From Lachnospiraceae bacterium KM106-2 (GTDB lineage: Bacteria; Bacillota; Clostridia; Lachnospirales; Lachnospiraceae), in NCBI GenBank assembly GCA_009731425.1, contig AP018794.1, positions 2,239,960 through 2,303,959 on the forward strand: a stretch of DNA of 64,000 nt, read 5' to 3'. The position numbers were made by a program, and so were the translations under genes. How positions within the stretch are numbered: the first letter of the stretch is position 1; every line of letters starts with the position of its first letter. Below the pieces are notes generated by a model. That model did no database searches and was not told where the DNA came from. It saw nothing but the letters and a program-made list of their open reading frames with translations. This document shows positions 8,925-21,422 of the stretch, piece after piece.

Positions 8925-11885
8925 CTACCAGAACTTAATCTTTCTTTTTCTTAATGTAAAATAAAGTCCTCCCGATACAGACGATACGCCGACTGTCGTT
9001 ACTGCAACTTTCATCGGTGTACTAAATGGAGTCTTTTTTTGTACACTCTGCTGCTGTCTTATCACAGTCGCTTTCTTATCATTCCCGCTATTATCCTTCT
9101 TAGGAGTGTGTTCTTCGCTTATTGCATCAATTGTTTCCTCACGATTCTGATTCTCTTCTTCCGTTTCTGATACTTCTGATAATATATTATTTGGTGATGT
9201 CGTATTATGACTTACTTGTTCTATCACTGGTTTCTGTGTTAGAGTTGGCTCGCTCTTAGGAACCGTCAGATTCCCATTAGACTCCGTACTCTCTTCTTTC
9301 TTCTGAGACTCTTCCTTTGCCGGCTGCTTTTCTGGTACTGGTGTAACCATTTGTTCCGGTGTCGGCTCTGGCATCGGTGTCTTCTCAGCTTCAGGAGTAA
9401 CATCTGTCTCAGGTTTTACTTGTGGTTCTTGATTCTCTTCCTGTTCCGGATCATCCTCTGGTTCTGGTTTCATCTCTGGACTTGGCTTCACCTCTGGTTC
9501 TGGCTTTAGTTGTGGTTCAGTCACCGGACGTTCCGTTCGTACCATACCAAAGGAATAAATATTAAAAGCTTTTTTCGCTTTCTTCATTTCTTGATATGCA
9601 ACTAATGCTCGAAATCCTTGTTCTGTAGCCATAGCATTGGCTTTCGTATCACTTTCCTTCCACTTAAATCCACTGTGATCACTCATAGCATAAGCAAGAA
9701 GAGCTTCCAATGCACTTGTGCCATCTTTACAAAAACGAGGATCTGTATCTGCATCGATTCCTAACGCTGATAACGCCACGATCACCATGGACGCTGAATT
9801 AGAATTATCATTATCTCCGCTTGCATAGGCCCCTCCCTCTCGCTGTTCTGTAGAAAGGAAATTGATTGCTTTCTCAACTGCGTTTACAAGAGCAGAATCG
9901 GCATTTTCTGCAAAATAATAAGTTGATAATGCATGCACAGCCATTGCTGTCATATCTACATCTCCGGTTCTTCCCATAAAAGAGAATCCACCATCTGACT
10001 TTTGTTCCGCCAATAATAACTTAAGAATTTCTTCTTTGCTTTGTAATGCCTTTTCATGTTCTCTATATTGCCCTGATTCATAAGCATTTAAGGCAAAGAT
10101 CAAACTATTAACTAGCTCATCTTCCATATCGATCTGACCTAGTTCTTCTATGGCATCATACCACTTGCCCTGATACTGAATATTTGCTGCATCTACCCCG
10201 ATTGCACTTAATGCGATAATATGTTTCTCTAAATCAGTCGAGTAGTTGCTTGAATCCTTTGTCATCAATAATTCTACTGTATTCTGAACCAACTGTTCTT
10301 TGGCAGTTAGAGAATCCACTTTACCATAGGCGGTCATATCAATAATTACAAATGGATCTGCATCATCGAGGTACATATCGGCGATCTGATCCTTTAACTG
10401 ATCAACATCAACGGTAACTTCCACTTTTGGCTTTCTTAATACCGGATAACCGCCTTCATTCTGATACCACTTTTTGTTCTTTCCACGATTCGCGTTCAAT
10501 AGAGTTACAAAAGGCTCACTTTGCATCTCTTCTGTTGTTTTAGCAGTAGCAAAATTTTCATAAGCATCTTTATTAAAGACATTTCTATCGTAATAAACAT
10601 AAGATCCATTTGATGCATTTCCCATAGCAACTGCATAATTCCTTTTACTTGTACCAGATACATAACAATTCGTTATCTTTCCATTCTGGTTATCGCCCGC
10701 TAACAAACCAGATCGATACGCCCAGCTAGGTGATAGTGTACCGATTGCATAACTATTTTCAATCGTTCCTTTATTAACACCAGTCAGGAACCCGATATCC
10801 GTTGGAAAAGCATTACATTCCACATCACCTTTGATTCCGATGTTCTTAATGGTTCCGGATGAAACTGCGAACATACCAACCAAAAACTCTTTTCCTGTAT
10901 ACTTCAGCTTAAAATTACGGATCTCATATCCATTACCATCTAAAACTCCAGTAAAAGGTAGATCTTTATTTCCGATCACATCCCAATTCTTCGTAAGTTC
11001 AATATGATTTGTCAGGACATAGTGGCCCCCCATATCATTCTTAATAGCACGTAACTCTTCTTCCGTACTAATATATTGAGTCGTTACCTCTTCCTCTGGT
11101 GTCTCTTGCTTCATTGTCAGTTTGGGATAACCATCTTCCCCTTTGATCCATACAATGCCAGTCTGATCTTGATTTAGAACTGCAAGAAACTGCTCTGATT
11201 GCATTTCTTTGGTTGTCTTTCCGATTGTATCCTTTTGTAATTCTCCTTCATACAAAGAGGTATTCGTATAGAAATGTTTTAGATTTACGATCGTTGAATT
11301 TCCAAAGATATCAACACCTTTCACCGCACTATAACAATATCTACCGATCCCCTTATCATAAATTCCTGCAAGCCCTCCCAGACTCTGCTGCTTCATCGTA
11401 GCTGCTGATGTAATCTCCCCTTTTACATAGCAGTTCTTAATTCTCTCCTCGCCATTTCCGTAATAATCATTACTTATGATGCCGGCAAGAAGTCCTGCGC
11501 TCACACCGACTGCATCTTTTAATTCGGGCACATGAATGCTTCCTTCAATTCCAAGATTAACAACTTTACCTCCTGATCCAATCTCACGAAATAGACCATA
11601 TAATTTTACTCCGTATCCGTCATCTTGCGGTGTTGTGATATTCAAGTTCTTTATCACGTATCCATTCCCATCTAAGTTCCCGCTAAAACTTCCTAGGGTT
11701 GTCCATCCTTTTGTTATCTCGATATCATTTGCAAGATAATAAGAACCTTTCATCGACATATTTCTTAAATCTTCTTCTGTGTTTATTGCAATCCCAGCAG
11801 GTGCCGCTGATACGCTCACTGTCTGGATTGGCAATATACTTAGCATTAATACCACCACTAATAATAATGCAATCTTTTGTTTCAT
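8925..11885 (-). CDS. Large surface protein: beta-helix repeats, alpha/alpha barrel, C-terminal anchor
   Basis: 986 residues. The signal peptide is 1-28 (cleavage near VSVSAAPA). Two blocks of GLUG-like beta-helix repeats span about 30-265 and 270-500; each opens with a 'Y-L-x-N-x-I-E-x-T-K-x-W' motif and has GNLDGNGYVIKNLNI-type turns. An alpha/alpha-barrel spans about 505-790 (QKSDGGFSFMGRTGDVDMTA, EQREGGAYASGD, TEQGFRALVAYQ). A Pro/Glu/Lys-rich stalk spans about 800-940. A C-terminal hydrophobic segment with a basic tail (LRKRKIKFW) anchors it; there is no LPXTG. It is the first gene of the riboswitch-linked operon. I infer corrinoid capture, with the beta-helices acting as spacer or adhesin. 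The start follows GAGGAG. Confidence 0.75.
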   Translation of the reverse strand: MKQKIALLLVVVLMLSILPIQTVSVSAAPAGIAINTEEDLRNMSMKGSYYLANDIEITKGWTTLGSFSGNLDGNGYVIKNLNITTPQDDGYGVKLYGLFREIGSGGKVVNLGIEGSIHVPELKDAVGVSAGLLAGIISNDYYGNGEERIKNCYVKGEITSAATMKQQSLGGLAGIYDKGIGRYCYSAVKGVDIFGNSTIVNLKHFYTNTSLYEGELQKDTIGKTTKEMQSEQFLAVLNQDQTGIVWIKGEDGYPKLTMKQETPEEEVTTQYISTEEELRAIKNDMGGHYVLTNHIELTKNWDVIGNKDLPFTGVLDGNGYEIRNFKLKYTGKEFLVGMFAVSSGTIKNIGIKGDVECNAFPTDIGFLTGVNKGTIENSYAIGTLSPSWAYRSGLLAGDNQNGKITNCYVSGTSKRNYAVAMGNASNGSYVYYDRNVFNKDAYENFATAKTTEEMQSEPFVTLLNANRGKNKKWYQNEGGYPVLRKPKVEVTVDVDQLKDQIADMYLDDADPFVIIDMTAYGKVDSLTAKEQLVQNTVELLMTKDSSNYSTDLEKHIIALSAIGVDAANIQYQGKWYDAIEELGQIDMEDELVNSLIFALNAYESGQYREHEKALQSKEEILKLLLAEQKSDGGFSFMGRTGDVDMTAMAVHALSTYYFAENADSALVNAVEKAINFLSTEQREGGAYASGDNDNSNSASMVIVALSALGIDADTDPRFCKDGTSALEALLAYAMSDHSGFKWKESDTKANAMATEQGFRALVAYQEMKKAKKAFNIYSFGMVRTERPVTEPQLKPEPEVKPSPEMKPEPEDDPEQEENQEPQVKPETDVTPEAEKTPMPEPTPEQMVTPVPEKQPAKEESQKKEESTESNGNLTVPKSEPTLTQKPVIEQVSHNTTSPNNILSEVSETEEENQNREETIDAISEEHTPKKDNSGNDKKATVIRQQQSVQKKTPFSTPMKVAVTTVGVSSVSGGLYFTLRKRKIKFW

Positions 11886-12001
11886 GTTTTTCTCCTCTAT
11901 TCTCCATCTTAATTTTGGGGAATTACAAGTAGAAGTTAGAGTTTTCTTAATACGTCTCTTTCGTTGTCATAATAGTTCCTACTTTAGCTCGTCATTTGCG
12001 C

Positions 12002-12157
12002 ATAAAAAAGAGTTTGGCTTGCCAAACTCTCCGCGTCGAACGCGATCACGAAGTGATACCTTCCTTCCGCGTGAGTGCGCATCTTGGCTTTCTTCCTTTA
12101 GAAAGCTTTTTTTAATTGATAGGTGAGTTCAGAGAACTTTCCTATCAATTAAAAAAA
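12002..12157. repeat. Family A dispersed repeat, copy 1 (156 nt)
   Basis: Identical to 39290-39445 except for one base (12114 A versus 39402 G). Internal hairpins are GAGTTTGGC-TT-GCCAAACTC at the left, ATCAC-GAA-GTGAT, GGCTTTC/GAAAGCT followed by T7, and AATTGATAGG/CCTATCAATT at the right. The right end merges into the T-tract of the minus-strand terminator of the cobalamin riboswitch. The left hairpin reads as an intrinsic terminator on the minus strand (stem then six T). No transposase, and no convincing ORF within it. Confidence 0.85.
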
Positions 12158-12188
12158 CGCCCTACCAATAGCGTTGGTATGGGCGTTG
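12156..12188 (-). terminator. Cobalamin-riboswitch expression-platform terminator
   Basis: On the minus strand ACGCCCATACCAA pairs with TTGGTAGGGCGT (one mismatch) and runs into seven T. It lies about 85 bases after the B12 box of the riboswitch and is the expected OFF structure. Confidence 0.8.
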
Positions 12189-12272
12189 TGTCATCATCCT
12201 ATTACGGTTTCCGGTTTCCGTTTTACGATCTTCTCTTCGTTCTCCATTACCCAAGAACTTCATCACCACATT

Positions 12273-12448
12273 GGCAGGTCTCCTGACTTAAGCTTCATCC
12301 TAGAGGGAACCTTCCTAATCCTTGATTAGTGGTCTTTTCCCTTTCGTCCGCTATTACAGTAGAGGTCGCTGTGGGGGATTCGCACCCCGCTTCCCGTTTT
12401 AAGTAATTATTGCAGGGTTTATCCTTGCAAATATACACCAACATTGAA
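12273..12448 (-). promoter_or_regulatory. Cobalamin (adenosylcobalamin-type) riboswitch
   Basis: The minus strand contains the B12 box AAGTCAGGAGACCTGCC (3' end at 12273). Further 5' are CACAGCGACC, CTCTACTGTAATAGCGGACG and GGGAAGCGGGGTGCGAATCC, all diagnostic of the class. It is followed by an intrinsic terminator and then family A repeat copy 1. The next gene is the 986-residue surface protein. Established biology: bound coenzyme B12 shuts off transport and biosynthesis genes, which supports a corrinoid role for the downstream operon. Confidence 0.93.
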
Positions 12449-12462
12449 TTCAGTTTCTCTTC

Positions 12463-12492
12463 ATCATATCACAGACTCCTGAAATAGTTCAA
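12463..12492 (-). promoter_or_regulatory. Promoter upstream of the cobalamin riboswitch
   Basis: Minus-strand TTGAAC (12487-12492), 18-base spacer, TATGAT (12463-12468), about 15 bases before the riboswitch 5' end and just after the stop of the GH1 gene. Confidence 0.6.
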
Positions 12493-12510
12493 TAAGAAAT
12501 TCATTCCAGT

Positions 12511-15821
<3,311 letters not shown>

Positions 15822-15865
15822 AACTACTCCTATTTCTACTTTTTTTGTTTTACATTTATAAATTA

Positions 15866-15894
15866 ATAATAATTACTATTATTGCTTTTGTCAA
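15866..15894 (-). promoter_or_regulatory. Promoter of the beta-glucoside operon
   Basis: TTGACA (15889-15894), 17-base spacer, TATTAT (15866-15871) on the minus strand. A palindromic AT-rich word (AATAATAGTAATTATTATT) overlaps the -10 and is a possible repressor site. No BglG-type antiterminator RNA or terminator was recognised in the short leader. Confidence 0.65.
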
Positions 15895-15961
15895 TTTATA
15901 TCGACATATTTATCATTAACATTTCTTCTACCGCAATAAATTATACAAATAGAAAATTCTA

Positions 15962-15989
15962 TTTACTAATATCTTAAAGAGTGTATAAT
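15962..15989 (+). promoter_or_regulatory. Promoter of the DUF3784 gene
   Basis: TATAAT (15984-15989) with TTTACT (15962-15967) 16 bases upstream, about 48 bases before the start codon. Confidence 0.5.
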
Positions 15990-16037
15990 AAATTTTAATT
16001 TATTACCATTATCTTCTATATCAAAGGAGGAATCTTT

Positions 16038-16385
16038 ATGGGTGCTATTTATTTCATGATCGTTATGACTATTTTATTTTTACTTCTTTCGATTCATTTA
16101 CTAAGAGGGAAAGGGGCTAACCTGATCGCTGGCTATAATACTTCTTCAGAAAAAGAAAAAGCGAAATATGATGAACTCAAATTATGTAGATGCACTGGCG
16201 TATCTATGCTGATCACAACTATCTCGCTAGCAATTCTGACCTATTTCTGCTACCTGGTTGAAATAAAAAAGATGGCTGAACATGATATGTTTCCGATATC
16301 TATGGTTTTTTGTGCTGTGGTCTTAATTACTGTAGTTGTATCGATCATCTATTCTGATACAAAGTGTCTAAAAAAGGATCAATAA
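16038..16385 (+). CDS. DUF3784 membrane protein
   Basis: 115 residues with three predicted membrane segments (about 3-22, 53-75 and 83-106). Between the first and second is the characteristic DUF3784 motif GKGANLIAGYNTSSEKEKAK, followed by YDELKLCR. The ATG follows AAAGGAGG. Function of the family is unknown. The gene stands alone on the plus strand between the divergent PTS operon and a shared terminator. Confidence 0.8.
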   Translation: MGAIYFMIVMTILFLLLSIHLLRGKGANLIAGYNTSSEKEKAKYDELKLCRCTGVSMLITTISLAILTYFCYLVEIKKMAEHDMFPISMVFCAVVLITVVVSIIYSDTKCLKKDQ

Positions 16386-16406
16386 TATTTGTTATTAACA
16401 CATAAA

Positions 16407-16444
16407 AAGAGGCTGTTGGCACATCAGCCGCCAACAGCCTCTTC
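16407..16444. terminator. Bidirectional terminator
   Basis: Stem AAGAGGCTGTTGGC / GCCAACAGCCTCTT between the convergent DUF3784 and AIM24-family genes. Confidence 0.85.
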
Positions 16445-16458
16445 TTATTCTATTTCTT

Positions 16459-17211
16459 CTATAGTGGAGCCATTAAAACTTTTCCCGTTCCACGATATAC
16501 ATTTACAAGTCCCTCTCCACTTGCTGCAGAACCAACTAATGTCTTAGTTGTACGTTCTACTGTAAAGTTAAGACTTCTACTCCAAGCGATCGCAAAATTT
16601 CCATCGATCTTTAAAATATCGTTCTGTAAATTAATCTCTACTAACTCTTCTCTTGGAACTCTTGATTCTAATACAGCCAATCCATTTCCAACTAAACAGC
16701 TGTTAAATAATCCTTCTCCACCTGCAATTGCAGAAGAAAATGAGTTTCTTGCAACTGTCTTTATATCTACATTCGCATCGCATGCTAAAAATAGACCATC
16801 ATCTACAACCATCCCATCCCATTTTGAGACATCTTCAATCAAAAGATGTTTGTAAGTCGGCTCTAACATCACGATTCCGTTACCGACATAACGAGGCTTC
16901 ACGGTAGTCTCTCCTGTCACTTTTGAACTCATGAATTTCTTTGCGAAATCGCCAACACCTTTAATATTCGTTGCAATTGAAACATCTCCAGCCATCCACT
17001 GCATCGCTCCCGCTTGTAAAATGACCTGATGATTTTCATTGAGTTCAAACATTGCCTGACGTCTTCTGACATTCATTTTAGATGCATAATAAGACTGGAT
17101 CGCAGAACCTGGATCTACACTTAGATCATGATCATATTCAAAGATTGTAATGTTATCTTTTTTCTCAACTACTTTACGATTATCTGTATCCCCTAAATTA
17201 ATTTGAAACAT
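16459..17211 (-). CDS. AIM24/TIGR00266-family protein
   Basis: 250 residues with the beta-rich AIM24 fold. Recognisable parts are GAMQWMAGDVSIATN, the Gly-rich GGEGLFNSCLVGNGLAVLES and a C-terminal SAASGEGLVNVYRGTGKVLM. ATG follows AAAGGAGG. These cytoplasmic proteins are widespread and poorly understood; no enzymatic residues are known. The gene is monocistronic here, separated by a terminator from the iron operon on its right. Confidence 0.85.
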   Translation of the reverse strand: MFQINLGDTDNRKVVEKKDNITIFEYDHDLSVDPGSAIQSYYASKMNVRRRQAMFELNENHQVILQAGAMQWMAGDVSIATNIKGVGDFAKKFMSSKVTGETTVKPRYVGNGIVMLEPTYKHLLIEDVSKWDGMVVDDGLFLACDANVDIKTVARNSFSSAIAGGEGLFNSCLVGNGLAVLESRVPREELVEINLQNDILKIDGNFAIAWSRSLNFTVERTTKTLVGSAASGEGLVNVYRGTGKVLMAPL

Positions 17212-17323
17212 ATTATCCTCCTTTAATAAAAACGAATCAGTAACTATTTTAGTTTACTAAAAAATATTTCACATTAAAATAGTTTTTGTATAAATACCTC
17301 AACTTATGTCATTTTTTCGAACT

Positions 17324-17361
17324 AAAAGCCCCCTTTTACCAATTTTGAAAAGGGGGCTTTC
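17324..17361 (-). terminator. Terminator of the siderophore-transport/MFS operon
   Basis: Stem AAAGCCCCCTTTT / AAAAGGGGGCTTT directly after the MFS gene stop. Confidence 0.85.
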
Positions 17362-17368
17362 TTCATTC

Positions 17369-18607
17369 TTATTTAATTTGTCTCACATTCCATCTTACAA
17401 GCAACGTCACCAAAAATGTACAAAGGCCGCACACAGCGATCACAATACTTATATGAGCAGGGAATAGGTCTAAGAGCCATCCAAAGATTGTCTGTCCTAA
17501 CGGAATACTGATCGTAGCAAATAACATCGTGAATGCGGATGTCTTACCTAAGAATTCATTTGGTGTGACTTGTTGCGTATAGGTCGCACTTAAGACATTC
17601 GCAATACCAATCGTAAACATGATCGTCATGCCAAAGAACGCATAAATCAGATAACATAGGATCCTTCCTGCCGTCGTATTTATCGGAAGGAATAAAGAGA
17701 ATCCCATAAGCATCATTGCAAATCCGGATGGATATAATACCTTATATACCGTCTGAATAGATGACAAATTAGGCTTATGACTGATCACAAAGGAACCTGC
17801 GATCATACCAAAGGCGATAAATGCTTCTGCCACTCCATAGGCGGAGGCATCCATGCCAAGTAATACTTTAATAACGTATGGAGTTCCAACTCCAAATACG
17901 GAAGCTAAAAATAGATTATAGAGGCCACTAGTACAAACCATACGTAATAAGATCACATTTTCGTTCTTTAGATAACCAAGGCCATCCTTAATATCTACCA
18001 TAAATGCTTTTAGAGTAGAACCATTCTTTGGTACTTTCACAAATGGGATCTCTAAAAATAGTTCCATCACGGCAGAAACAAAGAAACTGATTCCATTGAT
18101 CACAATAATTCCTTTGATTCCTAAGAATCCATATAACACACCTGCGATCATCGGTCCTAAAAAGTTCGCCATGCTTGATACCTGTTGTACGATCCCGTTT
18201 GCCTTCATCAAGCCGTCACCCTTTACTACCAATGGAATACTTGCTGTAACCGAAGGCTGGTAAAGAGTTGAGATACCAGATAATAAAAGCATGACTGTTG
18301 CCACAATGAGATAATGATCCCTTCCGCTAAATAAGATGACCGCATAAGCGGCGATCACGGCACCGCTGATAAAATCAAGGATCACCATGATATTTCGTTT
18401 ATGGAATCGGTCTGCTATTACTCCTGCAAATGGAGATAGGATAATGACCGGGATCACGGAAATAGCAAGGATCGAGGCAAAGATACTTGCCGATCCCGTT
18501 AAATCTAATAGGTATAAAGAAAGCGCAAATCGCTGGATTGCGCTTCCAAAAAGTGAAATGATCTGTCCTAAGACAATGATCGTAAAATCTTTATTCTTTT
18601 TATTCAT
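17369..18607 (-). CDS. MFS transporter (EntS/MFS_3-type), last gene of iron operon
   Basis: 412 residues and about 12 membrane segments. The N-terminal IISLFGSAIQRFALSLYLLD and the loop GVIADRFHKRN correspond to the MFS_3 group that includes enterobactin exporter EntS and several drug pumps. It starts 16 bases after the ABC ATPase gene and shares its terminator, so it probably belongs to the Fur-controlled transcript. Siderophore export or release is the likely job from context, although no siderophore biosynthesis gene is present in the window. A general efflux pump is the alternative. Confidence 0.75.
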   Translation of the reverse strand: MNKKNKDFTIIVLGQIISLFGSAIQRFALSLYLLDLTGSASIFASILAISVIPVIILSPFAGVIADRFHKRNIMVILDFISGAVIAAYAVILFSGRDHYLIVATVMLLLSGISTLYQPSVTASIPLVVKGDGLMKANGIVQQVSSMANFLGPMIAGVLYGFLGIKGIIVINGISFFVSAVMELFLEIPFVKVPKNGSTLKAFMVDIKDGLGYLKNENVILLRMVCTSGLYNLFLASVFGVGTPYVIKVLLGMDASAYGVAEAFIAFGMIAGSFVISHKPNLSSIQTVYKVLYPSGFAMMLMGFSLFLPINTTAGRILCYLIYAFFGMTIMFTIGIANVLSATYTQQVTPNEFLGKTSAFTMLFATISIPLGQTIFGWLLDLFPAHISIVIAVCGLCTFLVTLLVRWNVRQIK

Positions 18608-18623
18608 GTAAACTCCAGTCTAA

Positions 18624-19427
18624 CTATCTTGCGATCTCAAAATCAACACAGATTGGATAAGTTCCCGTCGGATCTAAAGCCAATGTTGCATCAATTCCAT
18701 AGATTGTCTTTAAGTTCTCTTTTGTAATTACATCTACCGGCTTACCGGAGAACATTACTTTTCCTTGCTTCATCCCCACGAGATGAGTCGCAAACTTGGT
18801 AGCATTATTTAATTCATGAAGAACCATGATGATGGTCGTATGATACTCTTTATTTAATTTACGAAGTAACATAAGAATTTCTAACTGATGAGCCATATCA
18901 AGGAACGTCGTCGGTTCATCTAAGATTAAGATCTCTGTGTCCTGTGCGATTGCCATGGCAATCCAAGCACGCTGTCTTTGTCCACCTGAAAGGCTGTCGA
19001 TTGGACGATCGGCAAACTCTTTTACATTGGTTGCTTCCATTGCCCAATCAATCTTCTCACGATCATAATCGCTTAAAGAACCAAATGCGGATTGATAAGG
19101 AAAACGTCCATAAGCTACAAGCTCTTTTACTAATAATCCTGCTGGAACTTTTGGATTCTGTGGAAGCACCGCCATTTTCTTAGCCAGCTCTTTTGTCGCC
19201 TGTTTCTTGATGTTTTCACCATTGATAAAGATTTCACCTTTTCTTGGCTTCAAGATACGTCCCACTGACTTGATCAAAGTTGATTTTCCACATCCATTTG
19301 AACCAATGATCATAGTGATCTCTCCCTTAGGGATCTCTAAGTTCATGGAATCAATGATAATTTTATCTTCATATCCAACTTCTAGATCGGTAATCTGAAT
19401 ATTGGATTTCTTCTCTTTCTGATTCAT
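18624..19427 (-). CDS. Iron-siderophore ABC transporter, ATP-binding protein (FepC/FhuC-like)
   Basis: 267 residues. Walker A is GSNGCGKSTL, the signature LSGGQRQRAWIAMAIAQ, Walker B ILILDEPTTFLD, and the switch His is in MVLHELNNA. The FecE/FepC subgroup is indicated by the KPRKGEIFINGE region and the 'AYGRFPYQ' segment. It energises import through the two permeases encoded just upstream. Five bases separate it from the preceding permease gene. ATG follows AAGGAG. Confidence 0.93.
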   Translation of the reverse strand: MNQKEKKSNIQITDLEVGYEDKIIIDSMNLEIPKGEITMIIGSNGCGKSTLIKSVGRILKPRKGEIFINGENIKKQATKELAKKMAVLPQNPKVPAGLLVKELVAYGRFPYQSAFGSLSDYDREKIDWAMEATNVKEFADRPIDSLSGGQRQRAWIAMAIAQDTEILILDEPTTFLDMAHQLEILMLLRKLNKEYHTTIIMVLHELNNATKFATHLVGMKQGKVMFSGKPVDVITKENLKTIYGIDATLALDPTGTYPICVDFEIAR

Positions 19428-19431
19428 AGTT

Positions 19432-20439
19432 CTACTCCTTGGTCTTTAACATCAAATAGATAAAGTATGGTACACCGATGATGGATATTACGATACCCGC
19501 TGGAATTTCGATCGGTGAAAATAGATTTCTAGAAATGACGTCTGCTACGATTATGATGAACATACTGATCAAAGCGGCTACTGGAATCTGTCTTCGATGG
19601 ATCGGTCCTACGAGTCGTTTTGCAATATGGGGTCCTAATAATCCTAAAAATGAGATATTACCTGCCACTGCAGTCGCTGCAGCTGCGAGTAAAGTTGCCA
19701 CAAATAAGAGCTGCTTTCTCTCTTTTTCTACTGCAATTCCAAGCCCAGTTGCCAGTTCATCTCCTAAATCAAGAACATCTAGCACCTTACTCTTATACAT
19801 AGCTACAAATACTAACACGAGTGTGATCGGTGCTACAATATAAAAGTATTTCCAATTACTTCCCCAAAGACTTCCGCTGATCCAGACAAGGGCACGGTTG
19901 TAATCTCCTTGCGCCATATTCATTTGATATAGCGTAATAAATGCAGTAAGACCTGCATTTACACCAATTCCGACTAGGATCAATCTAGTTGGTGAAACAC
20001 CTTTCTTCATACTAAGAAGGTAGATTGTCCCCATAGCAAGGAGTGCTCCGATGATCGCTACAAATGGCATAAGGAACATAGTAAAATCACCGATTTTTTC
20101 ATAGTACATGGTACCTCCGGCCGAAATTAACATTACAACAGCTAGAGAAGCACCGGCATTAATACCGATCATTCCGGGATCTGCCAGGTCATTTTTAGTT
20201 GCACTTTGTAAGATACATCCTGCTGTTGAGAATGCCATTCCTACTGCTAATGCAATCGCAATTCTAGGTAGACGAAGCGTAAAGACAGCGGTATTTTGCA
20301 TCTTAGTTCCATTCCCTAAAAGGACATTTATCATATCAACAAAACCGATCTCATAAGTTCCTTTTCCCAATGAATAGATGACTGCAAGCGCAAGAAGGAT
20401 ACTGCATATGATCATAACTAACGATACTTTCTTCTTCAT
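19432..20439 (-). CDS. Iron-siderophore ABC permease (FecCD family)
   Basis: 335 residues and about nine to ten membrane segments. FecCD landmarks are AFSTAGCILQSATKNDLADP near residue 70 and NISFLGLLGPHIAKRLVG near 265, the ATPase coupling loop. Its ATG overlaps the stop of the preceding permease gene by one base, implying translational coupling and a heterodimeric channel. Confidence 0.93.
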   Translation of the reverse strand: MKKKVSLVMIICSILLALAVIYSLGKGTYEIGFVDMINVLLGNGTKMQNTAVFTLRLPRIAIALAVGMAFSTAGCILQSATKNDLADPGMIGINAGASLAVVMLISAGGTMYYEKIGDFTMFLMPFVAIIGALLAMGTIYLLSMKKGVSPTRLILVGIGVNAGLTAFITLYQMNMAQGDYNRALVWISGSLWGSNWKYFYIVAPITLVLVFVAMYKSKVLDVLDLGDELATGLGIAVEKERKQLLFVATLLAAAATAVAGNISFLGLLGPHIAKRLVGPIHRRQIPVAALISMFIIIVADVISRNLFSPIEIPAGIVISIIGVPYFIYLMLKTKE

Positions 20440-21422
20440 TATGCGGTCTCCTTTCTAACCATCCACAAGAAAAATGGAACACCTATGATGGAGGTAAATA
20501 ATCCGATTGGAGTCTCATAAGGCATGTTTACAAGTCTTGCTGCAATATCTGACCAGATGAGAAGCGTTGCTCCTCCTAGGAAAGATAATGGGATGATGAT
20601 TCGATAATCTTGTCCAAAAATTCTTCGGATAATGTGAGGGATGATCAAGCCGACAAAGGCGATATTCCCTGCAATCGCAACACTCACCGCACTCAGTGGA
20701 ATAATCAGGCAAAGAGTGAGAATTCTAACTTTTACCGGATTCTCACCTAGACCCGTTGCTACATCTTCCCCAAGATTAACGATATTAATTCTTGGTGCTA
20801 AGAAAAAGGCTGCAATCACACAGATTCCTCCAAGGATCAACGCTAACCATACATTATTCCAATCCGCAGTTCGAAAACCTCCTGCTACCCAGAAAGCTAA
20901 GTTCTGTGACTGATTCGTTAATAAGGCGATCACAGTCGCCAATGAAATAAAGAAGGTACTTAGTGCTGTACCTGCTAATAACAATCTGGAAAGATTAGAA
21001 CTTCTTCGATTCTGCATACTAAATAACAATACAAGTCCACCACTTAAGATAGCTCCGATAAAGGCTGCGATGGTATTCCCACCCAAGCCCAAAATTGTAT
21101 TTCCGGTATAACAAAAGGCGACTGCCAGCGTTGCCCCCTGGCTAATTCCCATTAGAGATGGTTCTGCAATCGGGTTTCTTGTAACCCCCTGCATCATTGC
21201 TCCACTAATACCAAGAAAACCGCCCACTAGGGCGGTACAAATTGCTCTTGGGATTCTTGCATTTCTTACCACTTCCGCATCGATGGAATGGTCTGAATGA
21301 AGAATACTATTAAAGATAGTCTCTAATGGGATATCTTTCGCGCCTTTTAAAACAGCGACTACTAGCCCAATAATTGCTGCAACCGTAGTGATGCTAAGAA
21401 AGGCTGCTATTTTTTTATTCAT
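20439..21422 (-). CDS. Iron-siderophore ABC permease (FecCD family)
   Basis: 327 residues of the FecCD family: SGAMMQGVTRNPIAEPSLMG near residue 75 and GNIAFVGLIIPHIIRRIFG near 255. It overlaps the binding-protein gene by eight bases at its 5' end and the second permease by one base at its 3' end. It pairs with the 19432-20439 product to form the channel. Confidence 0.93.
   Translation of the reverse strand: MNKKIAAFLSITTVAAIIGLVVAVLKGAKDIPLETIFNSILHSDHSIDAEVVRNARIPRAICTALVGGFLGISGAMMQGVTRNPIAEPSLMGISQGATLAVAFCYTGNTILGLGGNTIAAFIGAILSGGLVLLFSMQNRRSSNLSRLLLAGTALSTFFISLATVIALLTNQSQNLAFWVAGGFRTADWNNVWLALILGGICVIAAFFLAPRINIVNLGEDVATGLGENPVKVRILTLCLIIPLSAVSVAIAGNIAFVGLIIPHIIRRIFGQDYRIIIPLSFLGGATLLIWSDIAARLVNMPYETPIGLFTSIIGVPFFLWMVRKETA

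Noticed and set aside
11779..12126. Plus-strand ORF of 115 codons sharing its C-terminus with a plus-strand ORF at 39160-39414
   Set aside because: The shared peptide comes only from family A repeat DNA. Both ORFs lack ribosome sites, and the first is antisense to the surface-protein signal peptide region.
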